NCBI GenBank assembly: GCA_021325655.1
Contig: JAJPGT010000024.1
Span: 1-64,000 of the forward strand
Reading direction: 5' to 3'
Source: Pseudomonadota bacterium
Lineage (GTDB): Bacteria > Chloroflexota > UBA6077 > JAJPGT01
DNA length: 64,000 nucleotides
A program made the translations under genes and the position numbers. Position 1 is the first letter of the stretch. Each line of letters opens with the position of its first letter. Positions 41,795 through 50,136 of this stretch are shown in pieces. The notes under the pieces are model-generated. The model made no database searches. It was given only the letters and a program-made list of their open reading frames with translations, and had not been told where the DNA came from.

Positions 41795-42322
41795 TTACTG
41801 GAAGTGGAAGGGCAGGGGCGGATTGCTGAGCGGAATGCCGACCGGGCTGGGCTGGCAGGCCAGCACGCGCGTGGCCCAGTCCACGCTCGCGCCCGCCGGA
41901 ATGTTGCTGTACGTAAAGGTCACGGTCAAGAAGTAGCTCCCAGCCGGGACGACGCCGTAGTCGATGCCCGTCACGGGGATCTTCTTGCTCCCGTTGGCAA
42001 CGAGCAGAATGTCTTGCACCAGATCGCCGCCCGGCCAGTTGAGGATCGTGGAGACGAGATCGAACATCCCCGAGCCAGCGGGGAACGAGTACACCGGGTT
42101 CGGGTTGTGACTCGCGTCCGAGTCGCTGCTAAAGATCTGCGTCGCGCTGGAGCCCAGCGAGCAGGCGGCTGCGGCCGTGCCACTAGCGCCCGCGCGGACG
42201 ACGTGGACCGCTTGGACACGGACCGCGCCGCTGGAAGCGTGCGAGGGGCTGGCGCTCGCGATCGGCGCGACGAGGCTCGCCAGGAGCAGGCAGGCGAACA
42301 GGGCCGCTATGGTCCTCTTCAT
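41795..42322 (-). CDS. Secreted protein, paralogue of the 44165 gene
   Basis: A 175-aa protein with a clear signal peptide (MKRTIAALFACLLLASLVAP, cleavage near SASPS). The mature part has no recognised family but is clearly related to the protein at 44165-44743: both have VRVQAVHVVRA/FQVAQVTVVRA, a VYSFPAGSG/FQFPASGG segment, and TVTFTYSNIPAGASVDWA with CQPSPVGIPL near the end. One Cys near the C-terminus is shared. AAGGAGG is 11 nt before the ATG used; the ATG three codons upstream is too close to it. It diverges from the sialidase gene. Confidence 0.75.
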   Translation of the reverse strand: MKRTIAALFACLLLASLVAPIASASPSHASSGAVRVQAVHVVRAGASGTAAAACSLGSSATQIFSSDSDASHNPNPVYSFPAGSGMFDLVSTILNWPGGDLVQDILLVANGSKKIPVTGIDYGVVPAGSYFLTVTFTYSNIPAGASVDWATRVLACQPSPVGIPLSNPPLPFHFQ

Positions 42323-42500
42323 TCCAGACATTTCCTCCTTACTCGTGATGGCGAAGACGGCCACCCGACAACCCGCTACAGCATCGCACATCCGGCGGTA
42401 GCTGCCTATAGGCTGCCGCCCCCCGTGCCCATTTCTCAACCTCTTCTCAACCTCGCAGCGAGCTTCCTGGCGTTGTGCTGCGCCCGCCAGCCTGGTAGCG

Positions 42501-42541
42501 TAGAATGCACCCGCACGCGGGCAGCTCATCGCTGCCCGCGT
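42501..42541 (+). promoter_or_regulatory. Sialidase -10 box and 11-bp leader hairpin
   Basis: TAGAAT (42501-42506) followed by ACGCGGGCAGC (42515-42525), loop TCATC, GCTGCCCGCGT (42531-42541), a perfect stem at or next to the predicted 5' end of the mRNA. The layout copies that of leuS (6399-6433). Confidence 0.5.
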
Positions 42542-42573
42542 CCTGGATGAGGTAAAGGGAGGAGCTCAGGACT

Positions 42574-44076
42574 ATGTATCCGCGATTCTGCATGCCGCCT
42601 CGCCGCAGAAGCGCGTTCCTCGCCCTCGCGCTCGCCAGTGTGATGGCGCTGTCGTCGACGCTGATGTCACTCGCAGCGACGCTCGTGCAGATCAGCTCAG
42701 ACCCATTCACCAACACCACGAGCGAGCACAAGACACAGGTCGAGCCGGACACCTACTCGTTCGGCAACACTGTGGTCGCGGCATTTCAGTCCGGCCGCTT
42801 CTACGACGGCGGCGCCTCGGACATCGGCTGGGCGACCTCGACCGATGGCGGCGTCACCTGGACGCACGGCTTTTTGCCGGGGATCACCACCATCACCGGT
42901 GACGGGCCCTTTGACCGGGTAAGCGACCCGGCGGTCGCCTACGACGCCAAGCACAACGTCTGGATCATCTCCTCCCTGGCGCTGCTGAACGGGTCGGCCC
43001 GCCGGGCGGCCCATGGCACGCACGCCGGGCCGGGGAGCTCGGGCGTCATCTCGCTCGAGGGTGACGAAGAGGCGGGCCCGAATGGGGTGGCGGTGCTGGC
43101 GAGCCGCTCGACGGATGGCGGCCTGACCTGGGGCAACCCAGTCACGATCTTCAACGCCGGCCCGACCGGATTTATCGATAAGAACTGGACAGTGTGCGAC
43201 GACACGCCGACCAGCCCGTTCTACGGCAACTGCTACACCGAGTTCGACGACTTCAACGATGGCGACCGGGTGAAGATGACGACCTCCACGGATGGAGGCC
43301 TCACCTGGAGCCCGCCGCAGAACACCGCCAACAACGCGACCGGCCTGGGCGGCCAGCCGGTGGTGCAGCCCAACGGCACCGTGATCGTCCCGCTGTCGGA
43401 CGCCTTTGAATTCCAGATCCTCGCCTTCAAATCGACGAACGGCGGCGCGAGCTGGAGCGCGACGACCCGAGTGTCTCTGATCAGCCACCACTCCGTCGCC
43501 GGGCCAATGCGCAGTGGTCCGCTCCCCTCCGCCGAGATCGACGGCGCGGGCAAGGTCTACGTCGTCTGGTCCGACTGCCGCTTCCGGCCGGGCTGCACCG
43601 CGAACGACATCGTCATGAGCACCTCGACCAACGGAACCACGTGGTCGAGCCCGGCACGTATCCCGATCGCTCCGACGAGCAGCAATGCCGATTTCTTCAT
43701 CCCGGGGCTCGGGGTGGACAAGGCGACCTCTGGGAGTAGCGCGCACCTCGGCCTCACCTTCTACGGCTATCCGAACGCCAACTGCACTGCCTCGACCTGC
43801 CAGCTCGAGGTCGGCTTCATCGCCTCCACCAACGGGGGGAGCACCTGGGGCAAGGCGACCAAGCTGGCCGGGCCCATGAACGTGAACTGGATCGCCAACA
43901 CCTCGCAAGGGCGGATGGTGGGCGATTACATCTCCACCTCGTTCACCGCCAGCGGCAAGGCAGTGCCGGCCTTCGCCGTCGCCACCGCCCCAACGGGTGG
44001 CGGCACCTGCGACGTGGGCAGTCTGAACTGCAACGAGGCCACGTTCTCGGTCGTCGGAGGCCTGCCCCTCCAGTAG
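42574..44076 (+). CDS. Secreted exo-alpha-sialidase/BNR-repeat protein
   Basis: A 500-aa exported protein (signal peptide SAFLALALASVMALSSTLMS). At least six Asp-box-type turns mark a beta-propeller: STDGGVTW, STDGGLTW (twice), STNGGASW, STNGTTW and STNGGSTW. SDCRFRPGCTANDIVMSTST resembles a region of sialidases and sortilin-like propellers. The classic catalytic Arg triad and nucleophile Tyr cannot be assigned by eye, so a non-enzymatic propeller is possible. GGGAGGAG lies about 10 nt before the ATG. It is flanked on both sides by paralogous secreted proteins and followed by a strong terminator. Confidence 0.82.
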   Translation: MYPRFCMPPRRRSAFLALALASVMALSSTLMSLAATLVQISSDPFTNTTSEHKTQVEPDTYSFGNTVVAAFQSGRFYDGGASDIGWATSTDGGVTWTHGFLPGITTITGDGPFDRVSDPAVAYDAKHNVWIISSLALLNGSARRAAHGTHAGPGSSGVISLEGDEEAGPNGVAVLASRSTDGGLTWGNPVTIFNAGPTGFIDKNWTVCDDTPTSPFYGNCYTEFDDFNDGDRVKMTTSTDGGLTWSPPQNTANNATGLGGQPVVQPNGTVIVPLSDAFEFQILAFKSTNGGASWSATTRVSLISHHSVAGPMRSGPLPSAEIDGAGKVYVVWSDCRFRPGCTANDIVMSTSTNGTTWSSPARIPIAPTSSNADFFIPGLGVDKATSGSSAHLGLTFYGYPNANCTASTCQLEVGFIASTNGGSTWGKATKLAGPMNVNWIANTSQGRMVGDYISTSFTASGKAVPAFAVATAPTGGGTCDVGSLNCNEATFSVVGGLPLQ

Positions 44077-44083
44077 CCCTGCG

Positions 44084-44129
44084 CTGGTGGGGCCGCGTGG
44101 TCCACGCTGGCCCCACCAGCCGCTCCTTT
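44084..44129 (+). terminator. Rho-independent terminator after the sialidase gene
   Basis: CTGGTGGGGCC-GCGTGG (44084-44100), T, CCACGC-T-GGCCCCACCAG (44102-44119): 17 paired positions with one bulge, followed by CTCCTTTT. It is the best intrinsic terminator in the window. The next gene starts 36 nt later and must use its own promoter or readthrough. Confidence 0.8.
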
Positions 44130-44164
44130 TGCCACCTCGCTATCGAAAAGGACAAAGGATCGCT

Positions 44165-44743
44165 ATGCGGATTAACGTCTTCACCTCGGGTATGCTTCTC
44201 CTGTTGGCAGTGGCCCTCGCGCCGGTGGCTAGCGCCAGCCAGCCTCGGGGTGGAGCCAGGAGCGAGAGCGCACCGGGCGGGATCGGCGCATTCCAGGTGG
44301 CTCAGGTCACCGTGGTTCGCGCGCCGCGCGGCGCCAGTGCTCCCGCCTCGGCCTCGGACACTGGCTGCGCGATGGCGCGCGGCGCGCGCTTCGTCTACAG
44401 CGCCCCCACGAATGACCTCACGGCAGCAACGTTCCAGTTCCCGGCCAGTGGCGGCTCCTTCGCGCTCGTCCAGACGGTCGAGACCGACGGCCCGCTGAGC
44501 GGCCTCGCTCTGAACTACGCGCTGCTGGACGTGGGCACCGGGCAGGTCCACACGTTCCGCAACCTCTGCTGTGTGGATATTCCAGACATGGGCGAGTGGC
44601 TGGTCTATACGACCTTCACCTATCCGGCGGTCGCGCCAGGCACCCGGGTGGACTGGGCCGACGGCATTCCGGGCTGCCAGCCAGAGCCGGTGGGGCTGCC
44701 GTTCCGTGCCTCGGCACCACTGCCCTTCACCTTCATCCAGTAG
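44165..44743 (+). CDS. Secreted protein, paralogue of the 41795 gene
   Basis: A 192-aa protein with signal peptide INVFTSGMLLLLAVALAPVA (cleavage near SASQP). The mature part shares with the 41795 protein the opening VVRAPRG, the FQFPASGGSFALVQT segment and the end VYTTFTYPAVAPGTRVDWAD, CQPEPVGLPF, PLPFTFIQ. The extra Cys pair (NLCCVDIPD) is not shared. No known family is recognised. AAAGGA precedes ATG 44165. Its position just after the sialidase suggests a joint extracellular function. Confidence 0.75.
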   Translation: MRINVFTSGMLLLLAVALAPVASASQPRGGARSESAPGGIGAFQVAQVTVVRAPRGASAPASASDTGCAMARGARFVYSAPTNDLTAATFQFPASGGSFALVQTVETDGPLSGLALNYALLDVGTGQVHTFRNLCCVDIPDMGEWLVYTTFTYPAVAPGTRVDWADGIPGCQPEPVGLPFRASAPLPFTFIQ

Positions 44744-44751
44744 GGCACCCG

Positions 44752-45237
44752 TTAGCCAACGGCGCCGGCACTGGTATCAGACCCCGGTGCCGGCGCCGCG
44801 CTGGGGCGGGCAGTGGGTAGGGCTGCCCGCCCCAACCCACGCTCCGGCAGCACCGCGGTGACATCGATTTCCAGCAGCAGGTCATCCCGCCCCAGGTTGG
44901 CCGCCTGGACCATGGTGTAGGCCGGCCAGCGCCCCTCGGGAAACAGCCGCCGGCGGACCTCGATCTCGTACGGCGCGTGGCGGATGTCCGCCAGGTAGCA
45001 GACCACCTTCACCACGTCCGCCAGCGTTCCCCCGGCGGCGCTGAGGCAGCGCTCGATGTTCTTCCAGCACTGCTCTGCCTGGGCCAGCGGGTCGCCCCGG
45101 CCAACCGTGTTCCCTGCCTCGTCGAACGCGACCTGGCCGGCGACGTAGACGGTGCTGCCGACGACGATGACGTGCGAGTACGGCTCGGGCGGGGGCGCCA
45201 CCCCCTCCGGCTGCACGTAGCGCCGCTCCGCGTTCAC
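44752..45237 (-). CDS. RidA family protein with C-terminal extension
   Basis: A 161-aa Rid-superfamily protein. RidA features: VIVVGSTVYVAGQVAFDEAG, QAEQCWKNIERCLSAAGGTL, ADVVKVVCYLADIRHAPYEI and PAYTMVQAANLGRDDLLLEI with DVTAVLP. The key imine-deaminase Arg position (R in CxPxR of RidA) is replaced here by AANLGRDD, so it is probably a Rid2-7 subgroup member. Typical members end near residue 135; the remaining ~25 residues (AALPTARPSAAPAPGSDTSA type) are encoded by two hairpins. It starts at GTG 45235-45237, overlapping the creatininase stop (GTGA). Confidence 0.88.
   Translation of the reverse strand: MNAERRYVQPEGVAPPPEPYSHVIVVGSTVYVAGQVAFDEAGNTVGRGDPLAQAEQCWKNIERCLSAAGGTLADVVKVVCYLADIRHAPYEIEVRRRLFPEGRWPAYTMVQAANLGRDDLLLEIDVTAVLPERGLGRAALPTARPSAAPAPGSDTSAGAVG
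44761..44833. terminator. Two tandem hairpins inside the RidA 3' end
   Basis: GGCGCCGGCAC (44761-44771) pairs with GTGCCGGCGCC (44787-44797); GGGGCGGGCAG (44803-44813) pairs with CTGCCCGCCCC (44823-44833). They lie between convergent genes and probably terminate one or both, although they also encode the RidA tail. Confidence 0.5.
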
Positions 45238-46043
45238 TGCGCCACCTCCTCCGCCCCTGCCCGCGGCGGGAACGTCTTGAACACCGCCTCGACCTCCTGA
45301 ATGAAGCGCACCCCGGCCGCCTCGATCTGGTCCAGGTACATCCGCCCGCGCTCGGCGCTCGAGCCGCGCGGGTCGCCCCAGACACCGGAGCGGGTGGCGC
45401 GGTAGGTGGTCCCTTTGCCGGAGAAGAAGAACGCGGCGACGACCGCGGGGGTTGGTGGGCTGGGGAACGCCGGGTACTCCCGTACCGCGCGCTCGAGGTC
45501 GACCAGCGACGGGTCCACCGCCATCACCGCCGAGGTCTCCCCAATGTTGGCGTGCAGCCCCGCCTCCGCGCTCAGGTACTCCTTGAGCTGGTCGGGCGGC
45601 AGGGGGTCCCAGTAGTTGAACGGGAAGGCGATCGTGCCGGGCGGCAACCGGTCGCCGATCTCGGCGATGGCGGCGGACATCGCGATGATGTTGGTGTAGT
45701 GGCCGTTGACGAAGATGATCTCGCGGAAGCCGGCGTCGGCCAGCGACAGGCAGATGTCCTGGATCAGCCCGGTCAGCGTGGCGACCGATAGGTAGACCAG
45801 GCCCGAGAAGCCCTTGTGGTCGCCCGACAGCCCGTAGGGCACGGTCGGCGCCACCAGCGCCCCGATGCGCCGGGCGATGCGGACACTCACCTCCGTGGCG
45901 AGCAGCGCGTCGGTACACAGTGGGGCGTGCGGGCCGTGCTGCTCGGTCGAGCCGGTCGGCACGATCACCTTCGGGCTCCGCCGCACCTGCTCGGCGACCT
46001 CGGGGTTCGTACATTCAGCCAGCAGCAGTGACGACCGTTTCAT
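45234..46043 (-). CDS. Creatininase family protein
   Basis: A 269-aa metal-dependent amidohydrolase-fold protein. The family signature VPTGSTEQHGPHAPLCTDAL supplies Glu, His and Asp metal ligands, with FVNGHYTNIIAM and LHANIGETSAVMAVDP completing the site. Members include creatinine amidohydrolase, MftE and formamide hydrolases of pyrimidine-like compounds; the substrate here is unknown. GGGAGG is 5 nt before ATG 46043. It overlaps the RidA gene by 4 nt and follows the Dpp-type transporter genes, so it probably acts on the imported solute. Confidence 0.9.
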   Translation of the reverse strand: MKRSSLLLAECTNPEVAEQVRRSPKVIVPTGSTEQHGPHAPLCTDALLATEVSVRIARRIGALVAPTVPYGLSGDHKGFSGLVYLSVATLTGLIQDICLSLADAGFREIIFVNGHYTNIIAMSAAIAEIGDRLPPGTIAFPFNYWDPLPPDQLKEYLSAEAGLHANIGETSAVMAVDPSLVDLERAVREYPAFPSPPTPAVVAAFFFSGKGTTYRATRSGVWGDPRGSSAERGRMYLDQIEAAGVRFIQEVEAVFKTFPPRAGAEEVAQ

Positions 46044-46189
46044 TCCGCCTCCCGTTCGCCGGCTGGCCACCGGTTCCGCGCTCGCTTCGGGGCTGCCGGG
46101 GGCACTCCCTGCCCCCAAGGCGCCAGCGGCGCCGCGATTCTACCGCATCGTCCGAGCACGTCCACCCAAGCGGCCCGGTCGCCACGCGG

Positions 46190-47209
46190 CTACCCGTTGG
46201 GCAGCGGGGCGAAGTTGAAGCAGGCGACCCAGTGGTCGGGCTCAACCTGCTCCAGCCTCGGCTCCTCTGCCCGACAGCGGTCGATCGCCCGGAAGCAGCG
46301 GCTGGCGAAGCGGCAGGCACGGGGTGGATCGATCGGGCTGGGGATCTCTCCGCGCAGGCGGATCCGCTCGCGGCGGTGGCTGTCGAGGCTAGGGATGGCG
46401 GATAGCAGCGCCTGCGTGTAGGGGTGCAGCGGCCGGGTGTAGAGCCGCTCCTTCGGCGCGGCCTCCACCACCTTGCCCAGGTACATGACCGCCACGCGAT
46501 CCGCCACGTGCTTGACCACGCTCAGGTCGTGGGAGATGAACAGGTAGGTGAGCCCCAGCTCCTTCTGCAGCTCGCGCAGCAGATTCAGGATCTGCGCCTG
46601 GATCGAGACGTCGAGCGAGGAGACGGGCTCGTCGGCGACCAGGAACTCCGGGCGGACGGCGAGGGCGCGGGCGATGCAGATGCGCTGCCGCTGCCCGCCG
46701 CTGAACTCGTGCGGGTAGCGCTCCGCGGCGGCGCGGGGCAGCCCGACCAGGTCGAGCAGCTCGCGCACCCGGGCTCTCCGGTGCGGGCGCTCGGCCGGGT
46801 CGCGGATGCCCTCCGCAATGATGCTTCCGACGCTCATCCGCGGGTCGAGGGAGGAGTAGGGATCCTGGAAGATGATCTGCATTCGCCGCCGCAGCCGGCG
46901 CAGCTCGGCGGCAGGCAGCGCGCCGAGCTCCTGGCCATCGAACCAGACGCGGCCGCGGCTGGGCGGGACCAGGTTCAGGATCAGCCGGCCGAGGGTGGAT
47001 TTGCCGCTACCGCTCTCGCCCACCAGCCCCAGTGTCTCCCCGCGCTGGATCTCCAGGCTCACGTCGTCCACCGCGGACAGCCAGGCCGTGGTGCGGCGCA
47101 GCAGCCCGCGCCGGATCGGGAACGCCTTGCTCAGGTGCTCGGTCCGGACCAGCGGCGGAGCGCTACTGGAAGGGCTGGGGGTTCCAGCAGCGGAAGGCAT
47201 GGTGGCCAC
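46190..47209 (-). CDS. Oligopeptide/dipeptide ABC transporter ATP-binding protein (DppF/OppF type)
   Basis: A 339-aa ATPase. Walker [10 protein letters not shown]-loop [20 protein letters not shown], signature [20 protein letters not shown], Walker [21 protein letters not shown] and H-loop [20 protein letters not shown]. The C-terminal Cys-rich oligopeptide-transporter domain is [14 protein letters not shown]. The start GTG 47209 lies 47 nt inside the DppD gene; ATG 47200 is a close alternative. It is the fifth gene of the Dpp-type operon. Confidence 0.93.
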   Translation of the reverse strand: MATMPSAAGTPSPSSSAPPLVRTEHLSKAFPIRRGLLRRTTAWLSAVDDVSLEIQRGETLGLVGESGSGKSTLGRLILNLVPPSRGRVWFDGQELGALPAAELRRLRRRMQIIFQDPYSSLDPRMSVGSIIAEGIRDPAERPHRRARVRELLDLVGLPRAAAERYPHEFSGGQRQRICIARALAVRPEFLVADEPVSSLDVSIQAQILNLLRELQKELGLTYLFISHDLSVVKHVADRVAVMYLGKVVEAAPKERLYTRPLHPYTQALLSAIPSLDSHRRERIRLRGEIPSPIDPPRACRFASRCFRAIDRCRAEEPRLEQVEPDHWVACFNFAPLPNG

Positions 47210-48212
47210 CGTCGGACGACTCCAAATACGGCTTCTCTTGCCAGCAGCGGTCGAGGGCGAACGGGCAGCGCGGGGCGAACAGGCAGGCCGGCGGGAGCTG
47301 GCGCGGATCGGGCACCTGGCCGGGGATCACGTGGAGCTGCTCCTGCTGCGCGTCCAGCCGCGGCAGCGCCCGCAGCAATCCCTGGCTGTACGGGTGCCGC
47401 GGCGCGGCGAAGAACTGCGTGGTGGGGGCGGTCTCGACGATCTCCCCAGCATACATTACCGCCACCCGGTCCGCCGCCTCGGCGACCACCGCCAGGTTGT
47501 GGGTGATCAGCAGCACCGCCATCTGGCGCCGCCGCTGCTCCTCCTTGATCAGGTCCAGGATCTGCGCCTGCACCGTGACGTCCAGCGCGGTCGTCGGCTC
47601 GTCGGCAACCAGCAGCGTGGGGTTGAGCGCCAGCGCCAGCGCGATCATCACCCGCTGCCGCATCCCGCCGGAAAGCTGATGCGGATAGGCGTCGAAGCGC
47701 TGCTTCGGAGAGGGGATGCCAACCTCCTCCAGCATGGTCAGTGCCAGCTCCCGCGCCTGCGCAGCCGACACCCCGCGATGTACCCGGATCACGCTCGTTA
47801 GCTGCGAGCCAATGGTGAAGACCGGGTCGAGCGAGGTCAGTGGCTCCTGGAAGATCATCGAGATCCGGTCGCCGCGAATGCGCCGCATCTCCGGCAGCGG
47901 CAGCGCGAGCAGGTTCCTCCCCTCCAGCCAGACCTCGCCAGCGGTGATCCGGCCGGGCGGGTTGGGCACCAGCCGCAGCAGGGACAGGGCAGTCATGCTC
48001 TTGCCGCAGCCGCTCTCGCCCACCAGCCCCAGTGTCTCGCCCCGCTGGATGTCGAAGGAGACGTCGCGCACAACATCGACCGGCCCGCTCCGCAGCACCA
48101 GCGTGGTGCGCAGCCCGCGCACCGACAGGACCGGCCCGCCGCGCTGGTCAGGGGCGGCCGCGACAGCGGCCGGGGCAGCGCCTGGAGCGTGCTGATCGTC
48201 CGCCATGCTCAC
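47163..48212 (-). CDS. Oligopeptide/dipeptide ABC transporter ATP-binding protein (DppD/OppD type)
   Basis: A 349-aa ATPase. Walker [10 protein letters not shown]-loop [20 protein letters not shown], signature [20 protein letters not shown], Walker [21 protein letters not shown] and H-loop [20 protein letters not shown]. The C-terminal domain has the [14 protein letters not shown] Cys cluster. It starts at GTG 48210-48212, overlapping the permease stop by 4 nt (GTGA). It functions with the DppF-type ATPase as a heterodimer. Confidence 0.93.
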   Translation of the reverse strand: MSMADDQHAPGAAPAAVAAAPDQRGGPVLSVRGLRTTLVLRSGPVDVVRDVSFDIQRGETLGLVGESGCGKSMTALSLLRLVPNPPGRITAGEVWLEGRNLLALPLPEMRRIRGDRISMIFQEPLTSLDPVFTIGSQLTSVIRVHRGVSAAQARELALTMLEEVGIPSPKQRFDAYPHQLSGGMRQRVMIALALALNPTLLVADEPTTALDVTVQAQILDLIKEEQRRRQMAVLLITHNLAVVAEAADRVAVMYAGEIVETAPTTQFFAAPRHPYSQGLLRALPRLDAQQEQLHVIPGQVPDPRQLPPACLFAPRCPFALDRCWQEKPYLESSDGGHHAFRCWNPQPFQ

Positions 48213-49114
48213 TCGTCTCGCAGTCGGGGGTCGAGAACGTCGCGCAGCCCGTCGCCAAGCAGGTTCAGCCCGAGCACGAGCAGCACAATCGCCAGCCCGG
48301 GGATCGTCGCCATCCAGTGGCTCTTCAGCAGGTAGTTGCGCCCCTCGGCGATCATCGTCCCCAGGCTCGGCAACGGCGGCTGTGCCCCGAGGCCGATGAA
48401 CGACAGCCCGGCCTCGACGATGATCGCCAGGGCGACGTAGTAGGAGCCCATCACCAGGGCGGGAGCCAGGACATTCGGCAGCAGGTGCCGCAGCATGATC
48501 TCCAGGTCGCCCACACCCAGCGCCTGGGCCGCCTGGACGAACTCCCGCTCCCGCAGCGAGAGCACCTCGCCGCGGACGATGCGGGCGAACCCGGCCCAGT
48601 TGATGAGCCCGATCGCGAGCACCGCGCCGGTCAGCCCCGGGCCGAGCGCGCCGACCAGGACGACCGCGATCAGGATCAACGGGAAGCCCCAGGTGAACTC
48701 CACCAGCCCGCTGATGACAGCGTCCACCCAGCCACGATAGTAGCCGGCGAGCAGCCCGAAGGCGGTGCCGACCACCAGCGAGACGAGGGTGACCCCGAAG
48801 CCGACCAGTAGCGAGATCCGAATGCCATACACCAGCCGGCTCAGGGTGTCGCGGCCGACCGAGTCGGTGCCGAGCAGATGGCCAGCAGTGAGCGGTGGCT
48901 TGAGCGGCGCCAGCAGGTTCTGCTTCTCATAGTCATACGGGGCGAGCAGCGGGGCAAACAGCCCGATCAGGATGAACAGCAGCGCAATGGTGGAGCCGAC
49001 CAGCACCAGCTTGTTGCGCGCGAGCTGCCGGCTGGCGCGCGCCAGCCGGCTGGGCCGAGCAGGCGCCACCTCCTGCGCCTCCCAGGCGATCTGGCCGGAG
49101 GGGATCGCGCTCAT
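48209..49114 (-). CDS. ABC transporter permease (DppC/OppC type)
   Basis: A 301-aa permease. The N-terminal SRQLARNKLVLVGSTIALLF and the LLGTDSVGRDTLSRLVYGIR motif are diagnostic of OppC. The EAA-type loop is LREREFVQAAQALGVGDLEI followed by MLRHLLPNVLAPALV. Six TM segments. ATG 49114 has GGGGGAACC upstream. It is 92 nt downstream of the DppB gene; that gap contains the hairpin CGCTCCC/GGGAGCG (49144-49165), which may tune the mRNA. Confidence 0.93.
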   Translation of the reverse strand: MSAIPSGQIAWEAQEVAPARPSRLARASRQLARNKLVLVGSTIALLFILIGLFAPLLAPYDYEKQNLLAPLKPPLTAGHLLGTDSVGRDTLSRLVYGIRISLLVGFGVTLVSLVVGTAFGLLAGYYRGWVDAVISGLVEFTWGFPLILIAVVLVGALGPGLTGAVLAIGLINWAGFARIVRGEVLSLREREFVQAAQALGVGDLEIMLRHLLPNVLAPALVMGSYYVALAIIVEAGLSFIGLGAQPPLPSLGTMIAEGRNYLLKSHWMATIPGLAIVLLVLGLNLLGDGLRDVLDPRLRDE

Positions 49115-49206
49115 CGGTTCCCCCTCGCCGTCGTGTGCTCACGCGCTCCCGGGGTTGGGGGAGCGGGCCGCGGTACGTAAGCCAGATGCCGTCGCATGCC
49201 CGCGCC

Positions 49207-50127
49207 TCACGCCGCCCGGATGCGGGGATCGACCAGCCCGTACATCACGTCCGCCAGCCAGTTCGCCAGCACCACCACCGTGACCAGCAGCAGCGAGAAG
49301 AACTGCGCCACCGGGTAGTCGCGCCGCAGCACCGAATCGACCAACAGGTAGCCGACGCCGGGCCAGTTGAACACCGTCTCGACGATCAGCGTGTAACCGA
49401 TCAGCCAGCCCAGCCGCAGCCCGGCGAGCGAGATCACCGGGATCAGTGCATTGCGAAAGACATGCACCCCCACCACCTGCCACTCGGGGAGCCCGGCCGC
49501 CCGCAGGGTGCGGACGAAGTCCTGGCGCAGATGCTCCAGCATGGAGGAGCGCATCATGCGCATCGTCACCGCTGTGCCCTCGGCTGCCAGGACGATCGTG
49601 GGCATGATGAGATGCTGCAGGCTGCAGCAGCCGGCGGAGGGAAGCAGCTTGAGCTGAAAGCTGAACAGGTACACCAGCAGCAGCGCCAGCCAGAAGTTGG
49701 GGATGCCCATCCCGAGAATCCCGACGCCCGTGGCGAGCTGATCGATCCAGGTGTTGCGCTTCGCCGCCGCGATCACCCCCAGCGGGATGCCGATGAGGTA
49801 GGAAACCAGGACCGCCGCCAGGCCGAGGATCAGGCTGTTGGTCCCGTACTTGGCCAGCAGCTCGAGCATCGGCGTCCCGTTGACGAGCGAGACGCCCAGG
49901 TTCCCACGCGCCATATTCGAGATGTAGACCACGTACTGGAGGTAGATCGGCTGATTGAGCCCCAGGCGCTCGCGGTAGGCGTCGCGCACCTCCTTGAGCG
50001 CCAGCGGGTTCAGCACCACCCCAACCGGGTCGCCCGGGGCGAAGCGCAGCGAGTAGAAGATGGCGATGGACGACAGCAGGAGGATCAGCAGCATCCGCCC
50101 GCCGCGTCGCGCCAGGTACGCCAGCAT
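49207..50127 (-). CDS. ABC transporter permease (DppB/OppB type)
   Basis: A 306-aa permease. MLAYLARRGGRMLLILLLSS begins the typical OppB N-terminus, with FAPGDPVGVVLNP, RERLGLNQPIYLQYVVYISN, ARGNLGVSLVNGTPML and the EAA loop LRQDFVRTLRAAGLPEWQVV. Six TM segments. ATG 50127 lies 9 nt after the stop of the binding-protein gene. Confidence 0.93.
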   Translation of the reverse strand: MLAYLARRGGRMLLILLLSSIAIFYSLRFAPGDPVGVVLNPLALKEVRDAYRERLGLNQPIYLQYVVYISNMARGNLGVSLVNGTPMLELLAKYGTNSLILGLAAVLVSYLIGIPLGVIAAAKRNTWIDQLATGVGILGMGIPNFWLALLLVYLFSFQLKLLPSAGCCSLQHLIMPTIVLAAEGTAVTMRMMRSSMLEHLRQDFVRTLRAAGLPEWQVVGVHVFRNALIPVISLAGLRLGWLIGYTLIVETVFNWPGVGYLLVDSVLRRDYPVAQFFSLLLVTVVVLANWLADVMYGLVDPRIRAA

Positions 50128-50136
50128 CGGGAACCC

